Positions 1 through 13,900 of a stretch of DNA of 64,000 bases are shown here, piece by piece. How positions within the stretch are numbered: the stretch's first letter is position 1; each line of letters starts with the position of its first letter. This DNA comes from Antedon mediterranea. Its lineage: Eukaryota > Echinodermata > Crinoidea > Comatulida > Antedonidae. The DNA is taken from positions 27,021,795 to 27,085,794 of the forward strand of contig NC_092670.1 of the NCBI RefSeq assembly GCF_964355755.1, in the 5' to 3' direction. The translations under genes and the position numbers were made by a program. The notes under the pieces were generated by a model. The model had not been told where the DNA came from and ran no database searches. It was given only the letters and a program-made list of their open reading frames with translations.

Positions 1-56
1 TTTTCCAATATTCACATTTTTGTATCGTTTCCAGGTCGTTTTTAGAGCATTATGCA

Positions 57-3000
57 AATATGCATATAGTACAGGAAAGATAAGCTCAGAATCAGTAAAA
101 GGTTGAAAAAATTGTAACAGAATTTTTTTCAACACATAATGCATTTCTATTTAAGGTCCCTATATGAGCATACTAAAAGTCTAGAAAAATCCAGGTAGGG
201 GAAATAGGTTTTTTAAAACAAAATGACCGCCAATGGCGAAAAATGTCTTAAAATGAACAAAAAACATTGTATATCTAATTACCGTACTTGATAGCAGTTT
301 TTATTATGCTTTTTATATTTCTTTAGTGTCAAACATTTCAACTGTAATATATACATATTAATTTAAGTGCTATTTGGCAGCAAAACACACATTAAGTATC
401 AAGATATCACCACGGTTATAATAATCGTAGTCATGCATTATAATGCAGGACTACGGTGTCTAATAAAACAGTTCATTTACATTTGTACTATCACAACAAT
501 AGAATTATACAATCTTACAATCTATTAACCAATTCATTTTTTTAATGTCCGGTTATCATCGTATGTCTATAGGTAGGAATTGAGCATGTGCTGATGCCGT
601 GGTATTCTTCACAAACAGTGGTACTGGGGGTAAATTTGTCATCAATGGACACACCACGCCATTTGTAACTTTCCATCCTCCAGTCTGTGGGTTGAAGAGT
701 ATTTTCTATCCACTGCTGTACCATGGTAATAGACATGCAGGGAATGACATTTTGCAGCACTTGTTGTTGGGGGAATAGATTTTATTTGTGCTGTTTTGCT
801 ACTTTCTCCTACTTTCTCCCAGAACGTATTCCTACAGAATAGCTACCAATGCCAATTCCCCTGATGCGATGACTTCTTTTTTTTGGGGACGTTTGGTTTT
901 ACAGAATTTGTAAGCATACTACTGCAGGAGTGATGACTTTTTAAGACTAACACCTTATCCTCTATCAAATAGATGGGATGTAGTATCACATCCCTGGATT
1001 CCATGTATAAAGAGCAAATTAATTTGTACAGAGCTTCATACCAAGGAAAGACTTTACATGCATTCACAAGGCCCCATAGAGAACATACAGTATTAAACCA
1101 ATGAATGAAGCAGCAACCGTGACAGAATATTAATTTAAGAGGAAAGAACATATTATTACACTATGGGTCAAAATCAACCATATTCATCAATAGAGAAGCA
1201 GTCCACATTTATTTATTTATTTATTTATTTAATCTTTCTTTATTCTGAAATACACTTTCAATACAATGTACTGATTTCCAAAGTGGTTCAGTTCTTAACT
1301 ACATAAATGTAAACAAAATACAGTATATAAATGGACAAAAGAAAATATAAAATTAAACCTAAAATTATCAAAATCAAATTAACACAATTAAAGTAAGCAC
1401 ATTTAAAGGTTAAAACATAAATAATTGAGATTTTGAAACAAGATAAAAGAAGTTTTAATCATTGAGCATTAATTAGATTTAGTTTTGAATTAAAATTAAA
1501 GTTTTGAAATTTGTGATTTGAAAGTTGATACTGTCATATCATAAAGATCATTTTTTATTTTGTTAGGTAGAAAGTTCCATAATTTTGTAGATCTGTAATT
1601 AAAAGTTCTTTTACCTTGAGTATTATTCCATTTAGGTATTATCAAAGTGTTGTTACTTTGACTTCGTGTACCTTTATTGTGACTATCTTCAGTAAATATA
1701 AATTGAGTTGATAAATAGGGTGGTGCATGTCCATTTAGGCACTTGAAAAGTAATATTAGAATATGTTCATTCCATTTGTCCTTTAGTGTACTCCAACCAA
1801 GTGAGTTTAGGATATCACTAACATGAGTTTTGATATCTACAGATAATAATATTCTACCTAATCTATTTAATATAATTTGAAGAGAATCTGAAAAGTTTAC
1901 TTTACAATTTGATCAGACACAACTACAATAATGAAATAAAGGAATAACTAGTGCATTGGCTAACATTTTCAGAGTGTTTGATGGAATAAAATATTTTATA
2001 CGACGTATAACACCAATGCGTTTGGCAACTTTTGATGAAAGGCTATCAATATGATCAGCCCATGTTAGTTGAGTGTCAAAAGTTACACCTAAATATTTAG
2101 AAGAATTTACTCTCTCAATAATATGGTTATTAAAAGAAACAGAGATATTTTTAAACTTACTATACATGTGAGTAGTACTAAAAACCATAAGCTTTGTCTT
2201 TTTAATATTTAATGTTAGTTGGTTCATTAAGCCATTGAGTAACTTGATTAAAATTTACATCTATTTCATTTTGAAGCCTAAGTGGGTCAGATGAACTACA
2301 TAAAAGTGTGGTATCATCAGCATACATGACACATTTACATGATAAAGAATTAGGAAGTGAGTTAACATATAAAATAAAAAGCAATGGTCCTAATATTGAA
2401 CCTTGAGGAACTCCGATATTTACATTCAGTGATTCAGATTTACATGAATTAATACTAACAATTTGAGATCTTTGACTAAGATATGATTTAAACCATTTAA
2501 GCTCGGTACTATTTATTCCAAAACCCCTTAATTTATTAAGCATTATTTGATGATTTACCGTATCAAAGGCCTTTTTTAGGTTCAGGAATATAGCAGCTGT
2601 TGAAATACCTTTATCAAAATTATTTAAAATATAGTCTGTAACATCTAAGAGAGTGGTTTGGGTAGAGTGATTTTTCCTGAAACCTGATTGACATATACTA
2701 TTTCATCATTGATGGCTATGAGAGACAGTCATACACATGCATAATTTGTTGAAAAAGAACCTTGTACTTTTCCTGCAGCCCTCTTTTACTCCATTAACTC
2801 CATACATACTGCTAGACTACTCAGAAACCTTCATCTCACTGCCCTCTGTATGTTATCAATGGGTGAGCACTGCTACATCAAACCTCTTGGCCCGAAACAG
2901 CAACATTTCAAGACATTTATTGTGTACCATGTATGTTTGTTACGTTATGTGAAGGTAAAGTAAACTTTTGTGTTTTTATGGCTATAATTATGGGCTGTAA

Positions 3001-3665
3001 CAGTGTAAGTATATTTGGTTTAAGAAAAGGTGTTGGTCTTAAAAATCATCACATCACAGTTGGAGTAGTATGACAAATTCTGTAAACCAAACAGTTTCCA
3101 AAAAAAAAGAAGAAGAAAACATTGTATCAGAGAAATTTGGCAGTGGTAGAGCTATATGGAGGGAAGTCTATGGAGACTTTAGACAGCCTACTTTTCTTAC
3201 CCTTCCCATATGATCTTCCATCCCCCATCCCTATATTCCTCCCTGCTGGCACCACCAAAGTTGATATATTGTGAAATGAACTGATTTATTAGACACCGTA
3301 GTCCATATATTATAATATAAATAGATATATGTAGATACTTAAACATTTGTGTTGCGGCCATTTTCTAATTAACAGCACTTAAAATAATGTGTATATTGTA
3401 CTTCAGATCATCGAAACTGTAAAGAAATATATAAAGCATTGTAAAAACTGTTATAAAGTGGTAATTAGATCTATCATTAATGTTTTTTGTCCTTTTTTGG
3501 GCATTTTCGCCATTGGCGGCCATTTTGTTTAAAAAAACCTATTTCCGCTACCTGGATTTTTCTAGACTTTTAATATGTTTATATAGGGACCTTATAGAAA
3601 TGCATTGAGGTGAAATAAATTCTGTTGCAATTTTTTCAACCATATTTCATAGTTTTCCTGTACTA
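57..3665. mobile_element. fold-back DNA element with long inverted arms, split by a LINE
   Basis: Positions about 57-480 recur in inverted orientation at about 3281-3665. Shared words include TAGTACAGGAAA, GGTTGAAAAAATTG, GGGACCTTA/TAAGGTCCC, CTAGAAAAATCCAGGTAG and the TTAGACACCGTAGTCC block. A second inverted match joins about 860-960 to about 3030-3110, so the arms are longer with gaps. There is no intact transposase; the short - strand frames at 542-760 and 843-1151 match nothing I recognise. The loop holds a truncated LINE (1197-2715). No target-site duplication could be fixed because the left end is near the window edge. Confidence 0.7.
1197..2715 (-). mobile_element. 5'-truncated CR1/Jockey-group LINE (RT 3' half)
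   Basis: Read on the - strand, fragments in two frames give the RT core and thumb: a motif block with VPQGSILGPLLFILYVNSLP and MYADDTT (frame 2202-2543), then LTLNIKKTKLMVF and SSKYLGVTFDTQLTW (1913-2227). The 3' end is a (TTTA)n tail, seen on the + strand as ATTT repeats at 1206-1230, next to AATCTTTCTTTATTCTG. The same 3' junction words occur in the larger element at 26956-32270, so the two belong to one family. It is frame-shifted and lacks endonuclease and ORF1. Confidence 0.85.
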
Positions 3666-4640
3666 ATATAATAACCTTTAGTCCCCCTTGTTAATGTTGG
3701 CGTACATTGTATTCCTTCTGACTTTATCCGGTTTTCCATTCCAAATGAAATCAAAGATTCTGGACTTTTTGAATAAATGTTTTCGGAGGATTGGGGAGAA
3801 CTTGAAATAAGAAAACAAGCTGGCTAATAGCAAATGTTTTAAAAATAATGTGAGATCTCTCCCACTCAAAACCTTAAGCTGATTCTTTAGTCTAGATAGA
3901 TTCTGCAGATAATTAAGGCGGAAAGGTCATTACCATCGTGTGTAAAATTTATACCTAAATATTTAACTGGACCGTCAGTAACCGCGATACCTGTATCATT
4001 TATGTAAGGTGGATGCTCTGCCACAATGGAAAGAACTGCGATTTACTGTTGTTCATTTTAAGGCCGGATGATAAGTTAAAATCATTCAGTAGAGTAATTA
4101 ATCTGGTCGTCGAATTGCGACTTCCATCTAAAAAGAATGTGGTAGATCGTCCGCATATTGTAAGATTTTAATTTCTCGCCACATTAAGACCCCTTGCACT
4201 GTTATCATTATTAATTCTTCTGGCCAAAAGTTCTGCTGCGATGGAGGAAAATCCTGTTGAGTGACCATTATTTAACACGCAGGCCGTGCTACTGTCATAT
4301 AGCGTTTTAATCCATGAACTGAAACAGTTTCTAAAGTTAAAATAATTTGTCTGTCAGAAAATGGTTTTTGGTTAAAATTAACCGTTTCTTTTGTATTTAT
4401 AAGTGAAATCTTTTTTTTTAGAGAAGTGAGTAACTTTTTAAAGTCTGATTTTATTAATCTTCATTTTCATGTTTTTGTTACAAACATCGTACGCAGCTAT
4501 AGGCCCAGCCTGACGTTGTCTAATTGCTGCATTAATTGTCTTTCTGTTTTTGCCAGAATCCGTAATACAAATTGTGGGAAAACCCGGTAATTTCGTTGAA
4601 AGTTTCCGATTCTTCTATTTATTTTGGCCTTCACAATTGA
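3663..4640 (-). pseudogene. decayed L1/Tx1-like LINE RT fragment
   Basis: The - strand retains RT thumb words FDFIWNGKPDKVRRNTMYAN (3678-3869), GPVKYLGINF near 3930-3980, a damaged QYADD box near 4140-4160 and NNGHSTG near 4250-4280. Several frameshifts separate them, so it cannot encode a protein. The style matches the L1/Tx1 clade rather than CR1 and resembles the + strand element at 34.8-38.1 kb. Its right boundary is approximate; 4640-4884 shows nothing else. Confidence 0.7.
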
Positions 4641-4884
4641 AAGTGAATCACAGAAGAAAATCTAAAATATCAATCCGTGTGCAATGCATGTTGGGATATA
4701 TAGCAGGCCGCTAAAATTATTTGATTTTTCACATTTTTAACCGTTCAAAGACAAAAAAAGTTATCGCAATGAGACCATAGTCTTTATTTTTACATTAAAT
4801 GTAGGAAATAGAACTGTTGTACGTTTTACCTCTTGTACTCCTCAGTAATCCTCACAATATATTCATTGTTTTTCCTCCTTACAG

Positions 4885-4974
4885 TCTGTTGTACGCTCTT
4901 GTGAGGAATTGGCTAAAGAAGGAAATATTATTGAAAAAATATATGGAAAGCAGAAGGTTTACTGTTGCGACCAG
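4885..4974 (+). CDS. PSMC3IP: PSMC3IP exon A (end of winged-helix domain)
   Basis: Thirty whole codons between acceptor TTACAG and donor GTAGGT. The peptide carries VVRSCEELAKEGNI and IYGKQKVYCCDQ. It corresponds to the human exon that ends in YGKQKIYFADQ, the last helix and wing of the DNA-binding winged helix. It begins and ends in phase 0. Confidence 0.93.
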
Positions 4975-7900
4975 GTAGGTCAATCAACAAAAATGTAGGG
5001 AGGTAGGTATGTCATTCTGCAAGGCAATTACAACAATGCCACGTTGAAGAGAACCCACAAACTGTGAATTGGAATGAAGAATAATATGCAAACTGGCCTA
5101 TTATGACTATATGTACCCAATATTTTTTTAATCTCAGAAGCTGAGACATACTGGATACACCGTATCATACAGATATTAATTACTGTAGTTGTTTATTACT
5201 TTTAGAAAAAATTACCCAATGTAGATGAAAATGAGTTAAAAGAGATGGATGAAAAGATTAAACAACTGGATGAAAAATTGAAAACATCAAGGGATCATTG
5301 TAGAGAGAAAGAAAGAGGTACTGTATGTCGAAATAATTCAGTTTGTTCGCCAGTTGTATCAAATTGTCCAGTGTTCTTCTGTAATCTCAGTTTAGCATTG
5401 TGGGCAGTAGAAGCATTGCTATCCAACCCGATTATATGTGGCACCAATCTTGACCATAGTGTCATGTTGGTGTCTTTAAAGTGTTTTCATCACAATATTG
5501 CATATTAATATATATATACCGAGCACAAAACCAGTTTGATAATGAAATAGGCACACCTACTAACCCACTACTGTAGTTAATATATAGTACTTTTAATACA
5601 ATTATATATAGATAGATAGATGAGGGCGTATCAATTTGATCTCTGATGCGCATGCGTACAATTGAGGGACTAGTGCTGTTCCGCAGTACCACGCCGAGAA
5701 TGTTGGTCCAGCTTCAAATCTCGGTTTGGGTGACTTTTTCTCATTCTCACAGATTTCCTCATCTTATTTCAATTTTTCAGTATTTTGCCTTTGAATTTAT
5801 ATATATATTTACAGTCAGGTATCGTCACCATTTACTTTATCCAAATTCCCTCACTTGCACTGATGAAGGGCTAGTGTTGCCCGAAAGCTCTGCTAACTTT
5901 TCTGGCTGTTTACTTTATCGTTTTGATTTAGCTTTTTGCTTTTTTTTTTGTATCTCCATTGAGATCCAGCCACTGATACCCATAGCATTGTAATTTTTTT
6001 CAGTAATTTGCCTTTGGATTTATATATGTTTTCTACTGTTTGTATCAATTTTGATCTGATTTTGCTGTAATTATGGAGGGTACTTTGGATAACTTTACCA
6101 AATTACGTCGCCTGTCCGAGAAACGTGTCAGGTATCGTCACCATTTACTTTATCCAAATTCCCTCACTTGCACTGATGAAGGGCTAGTGTTGCCCGAAAG
6201 CTCTGCTAACTTTTCTGGCTGTTTACTTTATCGTTGATTTAGCTTTTCGCTTTTTTTTTTGTATCTCCATTGAGATCCAGCCACTGATACCCACAGCATT
6301 GTCATTTTTTTCAGTAATTTGCCTTTGGATTTATATATATTTACAGTAATATATGTATATGTAAAACACATGTATATGTAGAGATGTTGATATAAAGTTT
6401 GCGGTACACCACGTGTATTAGTTCTGAAAAGAACTGTTGAGTTTCTCGACGTTTCGATCAATATGCTTTGATCGTCCTCAGGAGTGACCTGAAATGAACT
6501 GTTGAGTTTCTCGACATTTCGAACAATATGCTTTGATCCTCCTCAAAGCATATTGATCGAAACGTCGAGAAACTCAACAGTTCTTTTCAGATCTAATACA
6601 TGTGGTGTACCGCAAACTTTATATCAACATTTGATTTTGCCTTGCAAACCTTCAAACAATATATATGCCCTTAAGGCCGCCCATACATATGACATATGTA
6701 GTTGGATGACGAAGAGACAACCAACGTGCAACGTGCGTAGACCGCCTTATTGTTTGTTTGACTTGAGTTATTGTTATTAAAGTTAGTTATAGCACATCTT
6801 TGTGTATTGTTTTATTATTGTGGTATTAACGAAGCAACCTACCCAAACAAAATCCAAAGGCAAAATACTGAAAAAAATAACAATGCTGTGGGTATCAATG
6901 GCTGGATCTCAATAAAGATACAAAAAAAAAGCAAAAAGCTAAATCAAAACAATAAAGTAAAACAGCCAGAAAAGTTAGCAGAGCTTTCAGGTTCATCAGT
7001 GCAAGTGAAGGTACTTGGACAAAGATATATAAATATATCAGGCAAGCGCTGCCTGGACAGGAATAAAACTTCCTACAGGGACATCTGGTGGTTGCTAAGA
7101 GACTCAAGCCTGAGAGTGGCAAGTGCATTGCCATAGTTCAAGCACACAGATCATCAACATACTTTCAGACCTGAAAATCAGAATAAAAAATAAATTCATT
7201 ATTCAATGCACCATTAATAATACAAAGAAAAATTATAGGGGCAAGAATAGTTCTTCTCCTGAAAGATTTTCCCAATCTAAAAAAATATTCATGTATTTAG
7301 TTCTTTGTTTTTTATTGGAAAGGTAATCGACGACCCGTTGCATGATAGAAGGCGAGACACTCGTATTAAGACAAAAATAGTTTCTCGAGACTCTCCTAAT
7401 AATACAAACCTATTATGTTAAAACCATGGCGTTTACTCATAAATTTTCAGACTGGCCATTATAATAATTAACCATTGACGCCAACCATTGGTTGAATCAG
7501 ATTGCTCTTGTTCTAAATAAACAATAGCCTGTCGTTGGCTCTGAATACGTTGTTACTTGTGGACTATAAACAATTAAGGGCCTAGTAGAAAAATATTTGC
7601 TTGTCATTGTGGTAGCCCGCTACGCAATGCATTACAGTATGCACACATACGTAAAGCCCGTAACGCAGAACTCAATGTTCCTAAGACATACAATTCGGAT
7701 AGATTTTCCTGAAATACACTGCAGTGATTACGGTATTATCTGGCTTGTTAAGGAAACTGTGACCTCTTCCTGGTATAAACGCAATCCGTTAAAACTTGCA
7801 AAATCACATGCACTACAAAATGTCTTTAAAGAACCTGAATGTCGGCGAAATAGCAGATTGCCGAAACGGATTGGACGGCCACTCAATAGAATAGGCAGAC

Positions 7901-10900
7901 AAACCCATCATTTTCACAAACCCAATCATTTTCTCAAACCCGCATCCCGGTTTCAAAATTGTGGATTAAATCTTGCGAGGCCTGTCAAATACGCATGGGA
8001 CCGAATCGTTTGCTGATTTAAAAACCTAAAATGTGTGACAATGATTCACTCGCGAGATAAATTTGAGCAGGGCCAATCAGGCTTGTTACTTTTAAGCTTC
8101 ATACACAAATAATATAAGCCATGGCAATGCAGAAACAACATACTGAAATTATACAACAAGCCTTTTGGCTATCGGTATTTTGTCCCTAATGAACGTCCAA
8201 TACCCTTAATTGGAGACTAGACCTACAGTAGACTGGCTTAACAAAGAGAATTATTAATGATCTAACTGAGACTGGCACAAGATCAATCAATTTCAGATGA
8301 ATTAGTTCCATTGTTTAAAAAGATAAAACCTTTTTTTGTGAGGAGTTGGGTACCTCGCCCTATTCATAGTGGTGGAGATGATACATCATGACCATCTAAC
8401 TAGATTTCTGGTTTACTTTAACTTTGAATTAGTTATCCGCATTTATTTATTATTTATTTATTACCATCTTTACTGAGGGTAGCCTATCCAGTTCCAAATA
8501 GAACTGGGTCATTCAGGGCCCTCGATAAAACATACATACAGTACAACACATAAAATATTAAATATTCAAATGACATAAAATATATTAAAGGCTTATACAT
8601 TTACAATGATTATATAAAATTCACATAAAAGTTAAAGTCGTTGACAGATAAAAAAAATATATATACATAGTACGAACAATCTTAACTGTAAATAAATTGT
8701 TTAAGTTCACGTTTAAAGGAAATAACATTTTCAGATTGTCGAATGATTTTAGGAATCATATTAAAATACATAGGCGCTTTATAAATAAAACATTGTTTAA
8801 AAATCTCTAAAGAAGGTCGAGGAATAATATAATTACAATTAGAGATGGATCTGGTAGTAGGTTGACCTCCGGGCTGAGTCCTGGTTAACATGCGACTGAT
8901 GTAATCCGGAACGGTATTGATGGAAGCCCGATAGGCGAGACAACCAACTGATAACGTTGAGAAACGGATGAGATAGAAATGGTATTTATCAATAAGGTGG
9001 GATGGGGTATGAGGGTGAACTTTCAAAATAACTCTTTTAGCTCTATTTTGAAGTTTTTGGACTTTAGCAACGAGTGGTGCTCGTGAGCCCCAGAGAGAAC
9101 AACAATAGTCAATATGAGGTAAGACAAGAGCATTCAGCGGATAACTCCTTGTAATCGTCCTGTTTCTTTTTTTTTTTTAGTTATCCGCTTAGTAGCGGAT
9201 AACTCCTTGTAACTGTCCTGTTTTATCATATTTTTTTATTTATTTTTTTTTCTGTATTATGCTTCTTTCCTTCTGTCATTTGTGTGCGTCGCTTTTCTCT
9301 AAAACGTGTAAACAGAACATATCGTAACTTTTTCAACATATCGACATTTACGTGAACTTGTGCACCTCCTATTTTTTAATGAAGTCAGATTTGCGCAACG
9401 TGACTTATGCACGATTTTATGAATTTCAATGATTGATCATAGATTATAAACCAAAAGTCATTTTGTATTGACACTTAGTGAAGGGCAAACTTTCTATGGA
9501 TTAACAATGGCATGTTTCACAAGAAGTTACGCGCGCACGCGCATTTAAGATTTTAAAATGCGCAAAATTAATTTCTAATCAACTTTCTACACTGATCATG
9601 ACATTTTAAGCATATCAAAAATTCCCATGCGTGCGAAAAAATTTACGCTTAAGGTGTTTTTCTCTTGAATTATGATTTTACAGCCTTTCCTAGTCATTTG
9701 AAAAAAGATTGACATCATTTCAAATTAAAATGACGTCATACGAACACTTTGAATTAGACCATTTGAGCGCATTTTAGCTTAAAAAGTTATAAAATATTGT
9801 CAAAATAAATTTTTTAATCTATTATAGCTCTTCAGGATCAAAAGTAATCCCCAATTTTTAAAACTTATTATGTAAGAAGATAAATTTTAGATATGAATCA
9901 GAATTGAATTGAAAAGCTACAAAATATTGTCAAAATCATGCCTCTTTTGAATTTTTATTATAGCTGTGACCCCCAATTTTTTTAACTTAATATGTAAGCA
10001 GATATGTTGTAGGTATGAATTCATGCAGAATTTTTACCTCTCGGATGTTATGACGTCATCGTATGGCCACACGAATGTAAAATATAGGATTTTTTATCTC
10101 TTTCGTTATTGCTCATCACATTCAACAGAGCGCATCTCGCTTATACGTATTCCATTTCCCCCGAGATTTTAATATTGTCTACGTCAATCAACTATCTTTC
10201 GCTCGAGTTTAAAATATTTTAATTTTATCACGTCATCGTGAATTACTTGGGTCACTTATTTTCATCATTACAGTCAATTTCAACATGTTATAGCTCCTTA
10301 GAATGTAAAGTAATACTCATGATTAAAACGTTTTCTGGAAGCTGTTGAATTGTAGATACAAATTCATGTACAAATTTTGCGCATTGTATATTGTGACGTC
10401 GTCATATGGCCAGTTGAACTATAAAAGTATTTTCATATTTTGCGTCATAGTTCATCACATTTAAAAGAGGGCACATCTATATTCTAGTATCGACATATCT
10501 TATACACGTTAATATGTTGTTGCTCAGACAAAAATTAATTAAAGGCGGGTCCCACATTTTCACCTAAGCTAAACTGTATGTAATACACTGACAATTAAAT
10601 GTTCTTGATATCCAAATCATATCATACCAACTTTGTGAATAAAATAATTTTGACACTTGAAGTTTGGCCAAAAGTTAATGGTTACAATTTTTATAAAATT
10701 GAAAAAATTCATCTCCTTCCCAAAATATTTTTGAAATCAAATTTTCGTTTTTCATGAAGGTGAAAATAAACGTTGAAACTTACCAACGTTTCGTGCGTTA
10801 GCATGATGTTGTTGTGACATGCGCCCTCTCTGATTTATTTCTTGAGAGACCAAGGAGGAAAGTGGCTGCCACACATATACTGTATGATGACCTAAGTGAC

Positions 10901-13900
10901 GGCCGGCTGGGGCAGACCCCTCTGGGATTCACCCAGAGGTATTCAAGAAATAACTCAGAGAGGGCGCATGTCACAACAACATCACGTGACTATGCCATGA
11001 TCAGTGTCGGCAAACCAAGCTGACACCACTACCTTGAAAAAGTGCGATGCTAACACACGAAACGTTGGTAAGTTTCAACGTTTATTTTCACCTTCATGAA
11101 AAACGAAAATTTGATTTAAAAAATACAATTTTTATTTTATTAATTTCATCATTAACACTTTCCATTGTTTGACATTGCGCCTTTCACCAGTCATGTTTGA
11201 TATTGACCTAGGTGTTTGCTCAACTTCCAACAAAACTCTAAGTGGCTTCTGTATAACTAGGGCACTCTGAGAGTGAGTGAGATAGTGCATGCGTCTGGCT
11301 GTGGTATACTTTTCCTGCAAAGTCCAGTATGTGATAGTGGAGATATTGAAGATATCTTCCATTTTGTTTTAATATGCCGTTTATACACCAATGAAAGAGA
11401 TTGATAAATATATTTGAATGTGTTATATCAATCAATGTCATACAATAATATTAAATGTCAATATTAATATTACATTATACTTGATTATATTTTGTCAATG
11501 TGCAAATTGATGATATTTACTCTTCTGAAATCTTCTGCCAAATAAACTTATTTTAAATGGTTTCATCTGGTTTTGGATCAATTGAAATTTGATTATTTGT
11601 TCATTGTAGGTAGAGGAATGGGAATATTTGACTGCGTATGTCACTGTCCTTGTCTAGGTTCAGTCCTTCTACTTTTGGGCTATAATTGAATGGGTACAGA
11701 GTTTCCATTTGTTCAAAAAAAGAATTTTGTTAAATCTTCATTATTGACTGGTTAGTTTTTACATACATGATTTGTTGAAATCAGACATAAGTGATTTATT
11801 TAATTAATTGGTTTAGTTAGTTCATGGAAAACACTGTATTGATAATAGACAAGAAATATTTCTTACAAAAAAACGCTGCTCGACATTTTAAAATTAATCA
11901 TTGTTCTTTCTTCAGATATATGTATGATAAATTTTTAAAAAGATGTTCTTTAATCCTAAAAATACATACAAATCAAAAATAGTTCTTTAATTATTAATCA
12001 CATGCCCATTCAAAAATGGTCAATTTTGAACTTTAATGTGCTGTGTGTTTGTGACCTCAAGGCATATGCAACTGAATACCCTCTTGGCTTCAAGCAAAGA
12101 ATGATATATATTCTCTGCTTTAAGTGAGAAAATTCTTTCCAGTCTGTCAACCAATTAAATAGCGAGAATCCAAAATCGTTCAACCGTGAGCCCTCATAGA
12201 CTCTCTTTTCCCATAGATTTTTGGGTCCAGCAGCTGGGATCTATAAATTATAGTTGAGTTTACAAATTAGCAAAAACATCAGCCTCTAGTACTATAACTG
12301 CTGCTTGCTTTCAGCTTATAAATGAATCATCTCTTGTGAAGTAGCGGGCTAGACCAGCAGCGTGAAAAAAGTAGATAAGATGGTGAAATCCTGTATAAAT
12401 ATGGTGTTATAAAGAATAAATGCGTTATTGCCATGTAATTGAATGTCTGTCCCTTCAGGGCCATGGTCACCAGTATGGTTGGTAAGTTTTCAACCTGTCA
12501 ACTTTTGGCAGAAGCTTGAAGTACAGCTCATTCAAAAGCTTCATAGGCAGCATTAACTCCCACTTCTCATCTTCTACAATCTCAACCGATTTCATGACTA
12601 CCATTATACACTACTAACTCTGCTTTCTCTCTACAACTTCTGACACTTTTCTAGAAAAAATTCAGACAGAGAAAAAAATTCTAAGTGACGTATCATTTTG
12701 TTTGAAAAACGCTGATCATAAAGATATTACCTTAAATACAGAGAGTCGTCAAAATCTAAATGATGTGGTTAAACTATCCCTATATATGTCAGAAACACAA
12801 GACAACGATATCTGCACACATGGATTAAGTACACGTACTTTTATCAAATATTTCTTTGCTCATGACCACCTGAACTATGGCCGGTCTAGTTGATGAGTTT
12901 GAAAGCCAACATTTAAAGAGAGATGATATCTTGATGAATGAAGAATGCTGCAATTCTCACAGAGGTGTTTGTTGGCCATGGCATGATGACATCGGACAGA
13001 AAATGTTTGAGGCATTAGTAAAAGTTTTGTAGAAGGCAAACTAGAAAAGGACAAATATTGGCAAAAATATATATGACTGTGAATACAGGTGACAAACTTA
13101 TCAAAGTATTACATAGTCAGCTGGTACAGTACTGTATATAAGAAAGTATGAGCATTTTTGGGGGTGAAATGAGGTATTGCAGTACTTCTGCTGATATCAC
13201 AGATCAGTCTGTTGAAGTTTGATGGATACAATAGTAGAGAACGATGGAAGGTCAACTTACTATATCGCATTCAAAACAGCTCACTGATTAGAAATATTTC
13301 ATTTGGCAGAGTTAGTTGTCATTTAACTGAAGAAATTTATGAGATGTTTTAATATGAAGAAGTGTACTATACTGTGGACCTCCTGAAGGTCAACATTTTG
13401 TGTTAATCACCATGTTGTCATAGGCATATCATTTTGTGTCATTTCAATCTAACTTAACTTACACACGTTTTAATAAGAAATTTAACCCATTTAAAAAAAA
13501 TCCATTTGGCCACCATTTGGTGTTAATAACCATGTTGTAGTCATAGGCCTATCATTTTATGTGATTTCAATCAACGTCATAACTTGCACATGTTTTAATA
13601 AGAAATTTAATCCATTTAAAAAAAATGGCGGCCATTTTGAAATTCAAAATGTCAAAATGCTGATGAATATAGGTTTATAATAATTTTTATATAGCAGAGA
13701 ACCCATGGCATTAATTTTAACTTAAAATATTATTCATAATGGGTGTTGCTTTGTCCAATATGGTAAATTTATTGGATATTTTACGTATTGGTGGCCATCT
13801 TGGATTTGACACCTTTAAGCTTTTTTGAAAAAATGGCAACATATTTTTTTTATTTCTTTACATCCTAAAGACACTAAATCAGCTGGAATTTTGCTTTTAA

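Noticed and set aside
1-4884. First exon(s) of PSMC3IP
   Set aside because: I looked for text like YLxxQNRPYS with splice sites on the + strand and found none; the exon(s) are probably upstream of the window.
5245-5508. 87-residue + strand open frame as a separate gene
   Set aside because: Its first part is PSMC3IP exon B; the rest reads past the GT donor at 5318 into the intron.
7597-8016. 139-residue + strand frame
   Set aside because: No recognisable domain, no splice or homology support, and basic composition consistent with chance.
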